From contig NZ_OBMJ01000001.1 in NCBI RefSeq assembly GCF_900199205.1, positions 2,855,001-2,919,000 of the forward strand: a stretch of 64,000 nucleotides of DNA. The letters are read 5' to 3'. This stretch comes from Streptomyces sp. 1331.2 (GTDB lineage Bacteria > Actinomycetota > Actinomycetes > Streptomycetales > Streptomycetaceae). The notes beneath the pieces are model-generated. The model made no database searches. It was given only the letters and a program-made list of their open reading frames with translations, and was not told the DNA's origin. Shown piece by piece: positions 47,707-57,326 of the stretch; the first letter of the stretch is position 1, and each line of letters begins with the position of its first letter. The position numbers and the translations under genes were made by a program.

Positions 47707-48912
47707 ATGGCCAACACCAGCTCCCCCGAAGCACCGCTCCCGGTCGGCAAGGTCTCCGCGCTGATCGGCGGCTGGATCGACCGGCTCGGCGCGGTGTGGG
47801 TGGAGGGACAGATCACCCAGCTCAGCCGTCGCCCCGGGGCGGGCGTGGTGTTCCTGACCCTGCGCGACCCGCAGGCCGACGTGTCACTCACGGTGACCTG
47901 CTTCCGCTCGGTGTTCGACCAGGTCGCGGAGGTGGTGCAGGAGGGCGCACGGGTCGTCGTGCACGCCAAGCCGGAGTGGTACGCGGCGCGCGGGCAGCTG
48001 TCGATGCGCGCCTCCGAGATCCGGCCGGTCGGGCTGGGCGAGCTGCTGGCCCGGCTGGAGCAGCTGAAGCGGCGGCTCGCCGGGGAGGGCCTGTTCGCGG
48101 CCGAGCGCAAGAAGCCGCTGCCGTTCCTGCCGCAGTGCGTCGGGCTGGTCACCGGGCGCGGCTCGGCGGCCGAGCGGGACGTGCTGGAGAACGCCCGGCG
48201 GCGCTGGCCGGCCGTCCGCTTCGAGGTGCGCAACGTCCCGGTGCAGGGGGTCAGCGCGGTGGAGCGGGTGAGCGCGGCCGTGCGGGAGCTGGACGAGCAC
48301 CCCGAGGTGGACGTGATCATCGTGGCCCGCGGCGGCGGCAGCGTGGAGGACCTGCTGCCGTTCTCGGACGAGGGGCTGGTGCGGCTGGTCGCGGCCGCCC
48401 GTACGCCGGTGGTCAGCGCGATCGGGCACGAGCCGGACCAGCCGCTGCTGGACTTCGTCGCCGACCTTCGCGCCTCCACCCCGACCGATGCCGCCAAACG
48501 GGTGGTTCCGGACGTCGGCGAGGAGCTGGCCAAGGTCCACCAGCTGCGCGACCGCGCCCGCCGGCACGTGCTGGGCCGGGTCGAGCGCGAGCAGCACGGG
48601 CTGGACGGGCTGCGCAGCCGCCCCTCGCTGGCCGCTCCGCACCGGATGCTGGACGGCCGCGGGCAGGAGGTGGAGGGCCTGCTGGAGCGGGCCCGGCGCA
48701 CCCTGCGGCACCGGCTGGACCACGCGCAGAGCGACCTCGGGCACACCCTGGCCCGGGTGGTCGCGCTCTCCCCGGCGGCTACCCTGGAACGCGGCTACGC
48801 GGTGCTCCAGCGGGCGGACGGCACGGTGGTGACCGACCCGGCACAGGCCGCGTCCGGCGAGGGGCTGCACGCCAGGGTGGCGGGCGGCGGCTTCGACGTC
48901 ACCGTCGACTAG
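47707..48912 (+). CDS. xseA: Exodeoxyribonuclease VII large subunit
   Basis: 401 aa from ATG 47707. An N-terminal OB-fold (about 10-105, [15 protein letters not shown]) is followed by the catalytic region with [40 protein letters not shown] and [22 protein letters not shown]-terminal coiled-coil region (about 260-350) and the ending [16 protein letters not shown] complete it. With XseB it degrades single-stranded DNA in both directions. It lies 67 nt upstream of xseB. Confidence 0.97.
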   Translation: MANTSSPEAPLPVGKVSALIGGWIDRLGAVWVEGQITQLSRRPGAGVVFLTLRDPQADVSLTVTCFRSVFDQVAEVVQEGARVVVHAKPEWYAARGQLSMRASEIRPVGLGELLARLEQLKRRLAGEGLFAAERKKPLPFLPQCVGLVTGRGSAAERDVLENARRRWPAVRFEVRNVPVQGVSAVERVSAAVRELDEHPEVDVIIVARGGGSVEDLLPFSDEGLVRLVAAARTPVVSAIGHEPDQPLLDFVADLRASTPTDAAKRVVPDVGEELAKVHQLRDRARRHVLGRVEREQHGLDGLRSRPSLAAPHRMLDGRGQEVEGLLERARRTLRHRLDHAQSDLGHTLARVVALSPAATLERGYAVLQRADGTVVTDPAQAASGEGLHARVAGGGFDVTVD

Positions 48913-48979
48913 GGCAGGCCCTGGGCTGTCCGGCGGACGGCCGGGCCGGCTGTCGGTCCCACCCCCTACGCTGGCACGC

Positions 48980-49237
48980 ATGGCAGAGCAGCAGGAGCAG
49001 CAGGACGCGGCGGCACCGGGCCCGGACGACGCACTGGGCTACGAGCACGCCCGGGACGCGCTGCTGGACGTCGTCCGGCAGCTGGAGAACGGCGGGACGT
49101 CGCTGGAGGAGTCGCTGGCCCTGTGGGAGCGCGGCGAGCAGCTGGCGAAGGTGTGCCAGCGCTGGCTGGACGGCGCCCGGGCCCGGCTGGACGCCGCGCT
49201 GGCCGCCGAGGAGGGCGGGGTGCCCGGCGGCGAGTGA
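48980..49237 (+). CDS. xseB: Exodeoxyribonuclease VII small subunit
   Basis: 85 aa. The family core YEHARDALLDVVRQLENGGTSLEESLALWERGEQLAKVCQ is complete, with an acidic N-terminal extension of about 20 residues and an acidic tail. It binds the coiled coil of XseA. It is the last gene of the APC permease-xseA-xseB transcript. Confidence 0.96.
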   Translation: MAEQQEQQDAAAPGPDDALGYEHARDALLDVVRQLENGGTSLEESLALWERGEQLAKVCQRWLDGARARLDAALAAEEGGVPGGE

Positions 49238-49265
49238 GGCCGATGGGGCAAGTGATGCGGGTCAC

Positions 49266-49293
49266 ATTCCCTTGGGGAATCGTTGAATATTCA
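49266..49293. promoter_or_regulatory. Two adjacent palindromes upstream of the nitroreductase gene
   Basis: ATTCCCttgGGGAAT (49266-49280) and TGAATATTCA (49284-49293) lie 3 nt apart, about 75-100 nt before the nitroreductase start, in an AT-rich pocket. They look like operators for a dimeric regulator. CACCTATGTT just after them could include a -10 element. Confidence 0.55.
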
Positions 49294-49365
49294 CCTATGT
49301 TGGAGCAGGTGATCGGCCACGGCCGGTCACACCGACGAACCCCCTCCCGCATGAGGTGCAGAAGC

Positions 49366-49968
49366 ATGACCACCGACGCCCTGGCTCTCGACGCCGCCGC
49401 CCAGGACCTGCTGTTCCGCGAGGCCCGCACCGCGAACACCTTCACCGACGAGCCGGTCAGCGAGGAGCAGGTCCAGGCCATCTACGACCTGGTCAAGTAC
49501 GGCCCGACCGCCTTCAACGCGCAGCCGCTGCGCGTCGTGCTGGTCCGCTCGGCCGAGGGCCGCGAGCGCCTCGTCCAGCACCTGGCGGACGGCAACAAGG
49601 CGAAGACCGCCGCCGCCCCGCTGGTCGCCATCCTGGCCGCGGACAACGAGTTCCACGAGGAGCTGCCGACCCAGTTCCCGCACTTCCCGCAGGCCAAGGA
49701 CGTGTTCTTCTCGGAGCGCCCGGTCCGCGAGCAGTCGGCCGCGCTGAACGGCGCCCTGCAGGCCGCCTACTTCCTCATCGGCGTGCGCGCCGCCGGCCTG
49801 GCCGCCGGCCCGATGACCGGCTTCGACGCCGAGGGCATCAACAAGGAGTTCTTCGCCGACGGCGACCACTCGGTGCTGGCCGTGGTCAACATCGGCAAGC
49901 CGGGCGAGGACGCCTGGTTCCCGCGTTCGCCGCGCCTGGCGTACGACGAGGTCGTCACCACGGTCTGA
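49366..49968 (+). CDS. Malonic semialdehyde reductase / nitroreductase (RutE-like)
   Basis: 200 aa from ATG 49366 (AGGTG upstream). It has the HadB/RutE-type nitroreductase fold: REARTANTFTDEPVSEEQ, KYGPTAFNAQPLRVVLVRS (FMN site), SAALNGALQAAYFLIGVRAAGLAAGPMTGFD and VVNIGKP. The RutE group reduces 3-hydroxypropionate-type aldehydes or acts as an FMN-dependent NADPH reductase. It is monocistronic, with possible operators upstream and a 17-bp terminator downstream. Confidence 0.93.
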   Translation: MTTDALALDAAAQDLLFREARTANTFTDEPVSEEQVQAIYDLVKYGPTAFNAQPLRVVLVRSAEGRERLVQHLADGNKAKTAAAPLVAILAADNEFHEELPTQFPHFPQAKDVFFSERPVREQSAALNGALQAAYFLIGVRAAGLAAGPMTGFDAEGINKEFFADGDHSVLAVVNIGKPGEDAWFPRSPRLAYDEVVTTV

Positions 49969-49992
49969 CGCCCCCGCGCCACAGCCCGCAGC

Positions 49993-50031
49993 AGAGGGCC
50001 CCGCACCGGTTCGTCCGGTGCGGGGCCCTCT
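49993..50031. terminator. 17-bp perfect bidirectional hairpin
   Basis: AGAGGGCCCCGCACCGG and its exact complement flank a 5-nt loop between the convergent nitroreductase and DUF4245 genes. Confidence 0.9.
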
Positions 50032-50046
50032 GGCGTTCGCGTTCCC

Positions 50047-50118
50047 CGGGCCTGGCGCCACTTGAGCGCCCGGGCCCGGCGCTACTTGAGCGCCTGGGCC
50101 TGGCGCTACTTGAGCGCC
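50047..50118. repeat. Three tandem 24-bp units spanning the DUF4245 stop codon
   Basis: Three units (50047-50070, 50071-50094 and 50095-50118) differ at only one to three positions and are followed by a partial unit. On the minus strand each encodes the same end, with AQALK followed by a TAG stop or its variant. The gene terminates in the first unit read (50106) and the other two lie just downstream. Confidence 0.88.
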
Positions 50119-50621
50119 TGGGCCAGCTCGGCCAGCTCCTCGTAGGAGGCGGTGCCGGTGAGCAGGGTGGTCCCGGAGCCGGTCGGCGCGGTCAGCGCGC
50201 GGGCCTTCTCGCCCTGCACCCGGTCCCAGGTGCGGCCGGCCACCTCGGAGGTGCCGTCCGGCTGCCCGCCCGCGACCTTGTCGGACAGCAGCGAGTCGCG
50301 CGGTGCGTCGCTCTGCTCGACCGCCGCGTACTGGCCCGACGGCGTCACGAAGCCCAGGTGCCAGGCGTTGCCCTTGCCGTTGTTCTGGTCGGCCGGCCGG
50401 TAGCTGACGGAGGTGGCCCGCCACTTGTCGGGCAGCCCCTCCGGAGCGAGCAGCGGGTACGGCGCGGCGCGCTTGGCGGTGGCCGCCGCCACCTTGAACT
50501 CGACCACGTGCACCGGGTCGCTGTCGGCGTCGTGCGGGAGGAACAGGTACCCGACCCAGACGACGAAACCGACCGCCAGCATCGACAGGACCATGTCCCG
50601 TACGGTCTGGCGGCCCCTCAT
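50106..50621 (-). CDS. DUF4245 membrane-anchored protein
   Basis: 171 aa from ATG 50621 (MRGRQTVRDMVLSML). GTG 50642 would add seven residues; the ribosome-binding site is ambiguous. One N-terminal membrane helix (about 10-28, LSMLAVGFVVWVGYLFLP) is followed by an extracytoplasmic domain with PEGLPDKWRATSVSYRP and WHLGFVTPSGQYAAVEQSD, which is the DUF4245 signature. The function is unknown. In streptomycetes it commonly faces glpX, as here (divergent). The C-terminal codons fall in a tandem repeat. Confidence 0.9.
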   Translation of the reverse strand: MRGRQTVRDMVLSMLAVGFVVWVGYLFLPHDADSDPVHVVEFKVAAATAKRAAPYPLLAPEGLPDKWRATSVSYRPADQNNGKGNAWHLGFVTPSGQYAAVEQSDAPRDSLLSDKVAGGQPDGTSEVAGRTWDRVQGEKARALTAPTGSGTTLLTGTASYEELAELAQALK

Positions 50622-50856
50622 GCCCTTGCTCTCTGCAGCCACCCCCACATGGTGACTCATCCACATCCCGGCCCGGCCACCCGGGGTGTCCACGGACGGG
50701 TGAACCGGGCGAAACGATGCTTATCGCACCGCTGGGGCGACCCGCGCCACAGACAGTCATCTCGTGGGCAGATACGATCGCAGAACCCTCACCACGGCGT
50801 TCGACCTGGCAGTAGTCGGGCGCTCACTGGCCGTCGCGTACAGAGAGGTAACGACG

Positions 50857-51897
50857 ATGACCACGCAGTACCCGCACCACCTTCCCAGTGCCCTGGAGGT
50901 CGCGCCCGAGGCTCCGGACCGGAACCTCGCGCTCGAACTCGTCCGGGTCACCGAGGCGGCCGCGATGGCCGCCGGCCGGTGGGTCGGACGTGGCGACAAG
51001 AACGGCGCAGACGGCGCAGCCGTGAAGGCGATGCGCACCCTCGTCTCGACCGTGTCGATGAACGGCGTGGTCGTCATCGGCGAGGGCGAGAAGGACGAAG
51101 CCCCGATGCTCTACAACGGCGAGCGGGTCGGCGACGGCACCGGCGCCGAGTGCGACGTCGCGGTGGACCCGGTGGACGGCACCACCCTCACGGCCAAGGG
51201 CATGAACAACGCCGTGGCCGTGCTCGCCGTCGCCGACCGCGGCACCATGTTCGACCCCAGCGCCGTGTTCTACATGGACAAGCTGGTGGCCGGCCCCGAG
51301 GCCGCCGAGTTCGTCGACATCACCGCCCCGGCGGCCGTCAACATCCGCCGGGTCGCCAAGGCCAAGGGCAGCGCCGTCGAGGACGTCACCGTCGTCGTGC
51401 TCGACCGCCCGCGCCACGACGGCCTGGTCCGGGAGATCCGCGAGGCGGGCGCCCGGATCAAGTTCATCTCCGACGGCGACGTGGCCGGCGCGATCATGGC
51501 CGCCCGCGAGGGCACCGGCGTCGACCTGCTGATGGGCATCGGCGGCACCCCGGAGGGCATCATCGCGGCCTGCGCGATGAAGTGCATGGGCGGCGTGATC
51601 CAGGGCCGGCTGTGGCCCAAGGACGACGCCGAGCGGCAGAAGGCCCTCGACGCCGGCCACGACCTGGACCGGGTGCTCACCACCGACGACCTGGTCAGCG
51701 GCGAGAACGTGTTCTTCGTCGCCACCGGCATCACCGACGGCGAGCTGCTGCGCGGGGTGCACTACCGCTCGGAGACCGCCACCACCAGCTCGCTGGTGAT
51801 GCGCTCCAAGAGCGGCACGATCCGCGAGATCAACTCCACCCACAAGCTCTCGAAGCTGCGGGCGTACAGCGCGATCGACTTCGACCGCGCCAACTGA
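50857..51897 (+). CDS. glpX: Class II fructose-1,6-bisphosphatase
   Basis: 346 aa from ATG 50857, with AGAGAGG upstream. GlpX motifs: [32 protein letters not shown] (metal site), [14 protein letters not shown] (metal/phosphate) and [20 protein letters not shown]. It catalyses the gluconeogenic hydrolysis of fructose-1,6-bisphosphate and is usually the only FBPase in actinobacteria. It is monocistronic and followed by a 20-bp hairpin. Confidence 0.96.
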   Translation: MTTQYPHHLPSALEVAPEAPDRNLALELVRVTEAAAMAAGRWVGRGDKNGADGAAVKAMRTLVSTVSMNGVVVIGEGEKDEAPMLYNGERVGDGTGAECDVAVDPVDGTTLTAKGMNNAVAVLAVADRGTMFDPSAVFYMDKLVAGPEAAEFVDITAPAAVNIRRVAKAKGSAVEDVTVVVLDRPRHDGLVREIREAGARIKFISDGDVAGAIMAAREGTGVDLLMGIGGTPEGIIAACAMKCMGGVIQGRLWPKDDAERQKALDAGHDLDRVLTTDDLVSGENVFFVATGITDGELLRGVHYRSETATTSSLVMRSKSGTIREINSTHKLSKLRAYSAIDFDRAN

Positions 51898-51943
51898 CGC
51901 ACCCGGCCAGGGCGTTCTCGGAGAACGTGCTCCCACGGAACAG

Positions 51944-51990
51944 CGCGCGGCGGCCCCGGCGGAATCCCCCTCCGCCGGGGCCGCCGCGCG
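51944..51990. terminator. 20-bp perfect bidirectional hairpin between glpX and the WhiB gene
   Basis: Each arm is 20 nt long (51944-51963 and 51971-51990), exactly complementary, with a 7-nt loop ATCCCCC. It lies 46 nt past the glpX stop and 57 nt past the WhiB stop on the opposite strand. Confidence 0.93.
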
Positions 51991-52046
51991 TCCGGACCCG
52001 GGCCTTCGGGCGCCCGGTCCGCGGCGCCGGGGTCTTCGGCCGGCCG

Positions 52047-52508
52047 TCACCCGGCTATCCGGGCCCGCGCGGCCGCCGGCACCCGGGCCGCCTCGCGCAG
52101 CTCCCCGTCCCGGCGGCGGCGCCGGGCCAGCACCACCCGCCGCTCGGCGGCCGTCAGCCCGCCCCAGACCCCGTACGGCTCCGGCTGCGCCAGCGCATGC
52201 TCGCGGCACTCCAGCAGCACCGGGCAGCGCGCACAGACCCGCTTGGCCTGCTCCTCGCGGGACAGCCGGGCCGCGGTCGGTTCCTTGGAGGGCGCGAAGA
52301 ACAAACCCACCTCGTCCCGTCGGCAGGCCGCACCGGTGTGCCAGGGGTTGTCCTCGCCCGCGGCGGCACCCGCCGGGCCGCCGGGGGGCTGCGGCTGCGG
52401 ACTGACGCCGGTGCGGCGCTCCAGCAACTGCGCGGCAGCGACGGGCGAAGTGGTGCGGGACTCGATCGGATGCAGCACGGCCGTACTCCTGACGAGGCTC
52501 TCGGACAC
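52047..52508 (-). CDS. WhiB-family Fe-S transcriptional regulator
   Basis: 153 aa from GTG 52508, with GAGG 7 nt upstream. The four cluster cysteines are C62, C92, C95 and C101 (C-X29-C-X2-C-X5-C), the turn is GVWGG at about 113-117, and the basic tail RRVVLARRRRRDG binds DNA. An N-terminal extension of about 55 residues precedes the core, longer than in small Wbl proteins. From memory, the S. coelicolor equivalent at this place is one of the less studied Wbl proteins. It would act with the sigma-A region 4 as a redox or NO-responsive regulator. Confidence 0.93.
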   Translation of the reverse strand: MSESLVRSTAVLHPIESRTTSPVAAAQLLERRTGVSPQPQPPGGPAGAAAGEDNPWHTGAACRRDEVGLFFAPSKEPTAARLSREEQAKRVCARCPVLLECREHALAQPEPYGVWGGLTAAERRVVLARRRRRDGELREAARVPAAARARIAG

Positions 52509-52743
52509 GGGGGAACCTCGCTCCCCTGCCCGGCTGCGAGCCCCCGCTGTCGAACCCTCCGGAACGGCCGTTGGGCCGCCTCCGGTGCGCAGCCGCACAA
52601 GAAGCGATGTGCGGAAGGAACTACCCCGTCCGGCCGCGATTCATGCACACTGCACGCAATCGACTACGGAGTGCACCGGGCACAACGCCGAGCGCCAGAC
52701 CGGGAGTTGATCCACGGCCGGGCGCTGGGCAGGTCAACGGCTG

Positions 52744-53526
52744 CTACTCGGTGCCGAGTTGGCGCCGCACCCACTCCTTGATCTTCTTGCCCTGGCGCGG
52801 CTTGGCGGTGCAACCACCGAACAGCGCAAGGCCCTTGACCCGGACAACCGGAGCGTACGGGTCCGCCGCGGTCTGCTCCCGAACGTCGAAACCGCCGAAC
52901 AGGCCGAGCCCGCCGCCGTGCAGGCTGACGTTCTCCGGCACCCGGACCTCGACCCCGCCGAACATCGCCATGACCACGATCTCCACCTCGGGAGACTCGA
53001 ACACGGCGTCGCTCAGGTCGATCTCCACCCCGCCGAACGCGGCGAAGGCCTTCAGGTGCGAACCCACCCGCCAGCGGCCCTTGCGGGACGCACCGCCGAA
53101 GATCGCCACCACCGAGGGCGACTCCTGGCGCGCGGGCGGCTGCGGCGGCGCAGCGGGGGCCGCCGCGCCCAGCGGCTGCTTCTCGAAGGAGAGCGGGCGG
53201 GCCGGCAGGTCCCTGGTCAGCGGCGCCAGTTCGCCGAAGGTCTTGGCGGCGTACGCGGCCTCGATCCGCTCCGCGTGCTCGTCCGCGTCCAGCCGGCCCT
53301 CGGCGTAGGCGTCCCGCAGCAGTTCCGCGACCCGCTCGCGATCGGCGTCCGAGACCCGCATCTCCGCCTGCGCCACCGGGGCGTGCGACGACGCGGCCCC
53401 GGGCGCGGGGTCCGGCTTGGGTTCGGGCGTGAGGTGGGGCTTGGGCTCGGCCTCGGATTTGGTCATCGGTACGGGCGCCGGCACCGGCGGCTGCCCCGGA
53501 TCGTCGTGCGACGGCGAGTTGTCCAC
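52744..53526 (-). CDS. DUF1707 protein with LiaF-like C-terminal domain
   Basis: 260 aa from GTG 53526; ATG 53466 (MTKSEAEPK) is an alternative. A Pro/Glu/Lys-rich leader (about 1-60) precedes DUF1707 (about 65-120, [33 protein letters not shown]). The C-terminal region (about 140-260) has repeated 'AxFGGxxxxxRW ... [10 protein letters not shown] ... [11 protein letters not shown] ... LFGGFDV' beta-strand repeats like the LiaF cell-wall-stress domain. No membrane helix is evident. It probably senses or regulates envelope stress. It is divergent from the fumarase gene. Confidence 0.9.
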   Translation of the reverse strand: MDNSPSHDDPGQPPVPAPVPMTKSEAEPKPHLTPEPKPDPAPGAASSHAPVAQAEMRVSDADRERVAELLRDAYAEGRLDADEHAERIEAAYAAKTFGELAPLTRDLPARPLSFEKQPLGAAAPAAPPQPPARQESPSVVAIFGGASRKGRWRVGSHLKAFAAFGGVEIDLSDAVFESPEVEIVVMAMFGGVEVRVPENVSLHGGGLGLFGGFDVREQTAADPYAPVVRVKGLALFGGCTAKPRQGKKIKEWVRRQLGTE

Positions 53527-53673
53527 GGGGCCCAGCCTAGCCGCTCGCACTCCTGCCCGAGTGAGCCCCGTCACGCAAGGCTGCCCTGTCCGCATGCCGC
53601 CCGCGCCCGGGTCCTACCCTGGATGGTGCTTCGCCGACGCAGCCGGACCACTGGACACCTAAGGACCGCCCCG

Positions 53674-55341
<1,668 letters not shown>

Positions 55342-55371
55342 CCCGAAGGAGTGCACCTCCGCGCGCCCCTG

Positions 55372-55405
55372 AACCGCCCCGGTCGCCCCTGCGGCCGGGG
55401 CGGTT
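55372..55405. terminator. Bidirectional hairpin between the fumarase and GntR genes
   Basis: An 11-bp stem AACCGCCCCGG/CCGGGGCGGTT with a 12-nt loop, 30 nt past the fumarase stop. GGTTTCG on the rightward strand gives a short T run. Confidence 0.8.
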
Positions 55406-55476
55406 TCGTGCCGGTGTGGCCTCTGATACCGGAGATTCGGTACCGATCCTCCGAATGATCGACGGGTCAGCGCGGC

Positions 55477-56235
55477 TCAGGCGTCGAAGTCGTACTCCAG
55501 GACGTAGGAGGCCGCGTCCAGGATCATCTCGTTGAGTTCCACGACCTGGCCCTCGTCGGCGAAGGCGGTGCGGCAGATCAGGATCACCGGGGTGCCGGCG
55601 GACAGCTCCAGGCGGGTGGACTCCTCCGTGCTGGGCATCCGGGAGCGGACCTCCTCGCGGAAGTGGACGGGCTTGGCGCCGATCTCGGCCAGCCGGGCGT
55701 AGGTGCCGCCGGGGCCGGTGTCCTCGCGGGTGATGGCGGTGCCGGCCACCAGGCCCGCGGGCAGGTACGAGGTCGAGAGCAGCACCGGCTTGCCGTCCAG
55801 GACGAAGCGGCGGTGCCGTACGCACATCGGGGCGCCGGGGTCCACCCCGAGCACCCGGGACACGTGGTCGGGCGCGGCCCGCTCGGCGACGGAGACCTGG
55901 TCGACCACCAGGGTGCGGTTGTCGATGTCCGCCGACCATATCGACCGACCGGAGCCCCACTGGCCCTGCGCCAGCCGCTGGATGCCGCGACGGCGCAGCG
56001 GCCGGAAGTCCCGCACGAACACCCCGGCGCCGCGGCGCGCCTCGGCGATGCCCTCGCTCTGCAGCACGCCCAGCGCCTGGCGGGCGGTCATCCGGGCGAC
56101 GCCGTACTCGTCCATGAGGTCGTTCTCGCCGGGCAGGCGGTCACCCGCGCGGTACCGGCCGGTGTCGATGGCCGCCTTCAGCGCGTCGGCGATCCGCTGG
56201 TACTTGGGCTGTTTGTCGCCACTGCTGCCGGTCAT
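55477..56235 (-). CDS. GntR/HutC-family transcriptional repressor with UTRA domain
   Basis: 252 aa from ATG 56235, with GAGGGAG upstream. The N-terminal winged helix-turn-helix (about 8-78) contains KYQRIADALKAAIDTGRYRAGDRLPGENDL and VARMTARQALGVLQSEG. The UTRA ligand-binding domain (about 95-245) ends ELNEMILDAASYVLEYDFDA. The gene faces a small frameshifted gene across two identical palindromes that are probable operators, so autoregulation is likely. The ligand is unknown; HutC-type UTRA domains bind small sugars, amino acids or nucleosides. Confidence 0.94.
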   Translation of the reverse strand: MTGSSGDKQPKYQRIADALKAAIDTGRYRAGDRLPGENDLMDEYGVARMTARQALGVLQSEGIAEARRGAGVFVRDFRPLRRRGIQRLAQGQWGSGRSIWSADIDNRTLVVDQVSVAERAAPDHVSRVLGVDPGAPMCVRHRRFVLDGKPVLLSTSYLPAGLVAGTAITREDTGPGGTYARLAEIGAKPVHFREEVRSRMPSTEESTRLELSAGTPVILICRTAFADEGQVVELNEMILDAASYVLEYDFDA

Positions 56236-56301
56236 CGCCGCTCCCTCTCCCTCGGACAAATCGTAGGCGTGCCTCCGGCCGCCGGTAAGCAGATACGACC
56301 G

Positions 56302-56336
56302 TTGACATCTCTAGAGATTTTAGCTTCTCTAGAGAT
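56302..56336. promoter_or_regulatory. Twin palindromic operators with an overlapping TTGACA promoter element
   Basis: TTGACA (56302-56307) is directly followed by ATCTCTAGAGAT (56307-56318), and TCTCTAGAGA recurs at 56326-56335, centres 18 bp apart. The region lies between the divergent GntR gene and the small gene at 56373. Such GntR-class sites (core CTAGAG) would block the promoter for the rightward gene and probably the repressor's own. Confidence 0.8.
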
Positions 56337-56372
56337 GCTGGCCAGTCGCCTACCGGAGCGAGGAGCACAGCG

Positions 56373-56590
56373 GTGACCATCCGACAGCGCAACACCCCGG
56401 CCTACCGGCCGCACGTGGGTGAACTCGTCCTCGACCGGAGGACCGGACGCACCGGCATCTACATGGACACGATCGGCGGCGAGCTCTACCTCCGCCCCGA
56501 GGGGGCGGCCGCGAATGGGCCGTCGAACCGCACGACGTCTCGCCCGTTCCGCGGCCACGCGAATCAGCCGAATACGATCTTCCGCGCTAA
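56373..56590 (+). pseudogene. Small conserved protein gene disrupted by a 1-nt frameshift in a G run
   Basis: Starts at GTG 56373 (GGAG upstream): VTIRQRNTPAYRPHVGELVLDRRTGRTGIYMDTIGGELYLRPE. After 56500 the original frame runs on as unrelated low-complexity sequence. In the +2-shifted frame the DNA reads GGREWAVEPHDVSPVPRP and stops with TAA at 56588-56590. The pattern 'G-x-L-V-x-D-x-x-T-x-R-x-G-x-x-M ... LRPxGGGREW' is that of the small proteins commonly encoded beside GntR regulators in streptomycetes. Inserting one G in the GGGGG run at 56501-56505 would restore a product of about 73 aa. It may be a real null allele, a sequencing error or a slippage site. Confidence 0.75.
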
Positions 56591-56782
56591 TCGCGGCAAA
56601 AAGCACGCAAACTGCAGCATTCCGACCCCGTCAATCCGACCGGTGAATCCGGAATTCCGGAACGCCCCGCACCCGCCGCCGGGCACGTTACGGATATCGC
56701 CGGTCACCATGAGTGCACTGCGCGCGCGTTTCGGCCACCAGGCTTCCACCGACGGGGAATTGGCGCGCCCACAACCGACGGC

Positions 56783-56812
56783 GCCCCCGCGCCCGGACGG
56801 GGGCGCGGGGGC
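56783..56812 (-). terminator. 12-bp perfect hairpin after the acidic hypothetical gene
   Basis: GCCCCCGCGCCC and its exact complement flank a GGACGG loop, 17-46 nt past the stop at 56829. Confidence 0.85.
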
Positions 56813-56828
56813 ACTCGGCCACAACGGC

Positions 56829-57113
56829 TTACGGGTTGCCGCCGATCGCGTTCTCCGGCCGGTACGGGCCGCCATGCGTGCCGGTGGCCGGCTCGTCGGG
56901 CTCCTCGATGTGCCGGCCCTCGTCACCGAACGGGCCGTTCTCGAAAGCGTCCTTCTCCGCGTCGGTCGGCGCGGTGTACTCGGTCGGGTTCGGGGACGCG
57001 GTCACCGCGCCCTCCACCGCCTTGCCCGCCTCCACAGCGGCGGCCGGGGTGCCGGTCTGCGCCGCGTTCTCGGGCGCCGACTGCACCGGGGTCTCGCTCT
57101 GGTCGTTGGCCAT
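56829..57113 (-). CDS. Acidic hydrophilic hypothetical protein (94 aa)
   Basis: Starts ATG 57113, with AAAGG about 11 nt upstream. The product is rich in Ala, Pro, Glu, Asp and Gly. It begins MANDQSETPVQSAPENAA and ends PATGTHGGPYRPENAIGGNP, with no hydrophobic segment, cysteine or repeat. It is probably intrinsically disordered. A well-placed terminator and a divergent promoter region shared with the SARP gene argue that it is real. I do not recognise a family. Confidence 0.72.
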   Translation of the reverse strand: MANDQSETPVQSAPENAAQTGTPAAAVEAGKAVEGAVTASPNPTEYTAPTDAEKDAFENGPFGDEGRHIEEPDEPATGTHGGPYRPENAIGGNP

Positions 57114-57197
57114 TGGGCGGCCGCCTTTCGGTCATCAATTGTGTCCAGCCCGGCCTCTGTGGCGCGGGCGCGGGGACAGTATCGTAGGGTTGATTAA

Positions 57198-57214
57198 ATG
57201 TCCGATAAACATCG
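57198..57214. promoter_or_regulatory. ATGT-N7-ACAT element with GATAAACATCG, upstream of the SARP gene
   Basis: Lies in the divergent region (57114-57326) about 115 nt before the SARP start, in an AT-rich pocket. The 11-mer GATAAACATCG recurs with one change (GATAAACGTCG) in the dyad at 60416-60432 beyond the SARP gene. A shared operator is plausible; the regulator is unknown. Confidence 0.45.
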
Positions 57215-57326
57215 TGCGGCTTGCGGCGCCGTCCGGCAGAGTCGGGCGTCCGCCTAAGCTGAACCACCACGGCGGACCGCCGAGCGCCCTTCACGGAATC
57301 GACACCACAGGCCATCGGGGGACTTC

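Noticed and set aside
50047..50118. CRISPR-like repeat array
   Set aside because: The three 24-bp units are directly adjacent without spacers and belong to a gene end; no cas genes are present.
56373..57197. Reading the small gene beside GntR as a 274-aa protein in one frame
   Set aside because: After residue 43 the sequence loses coding character and runs antisense through the 56829-57113 gene. The shifted frame gives the expected family ending instead.
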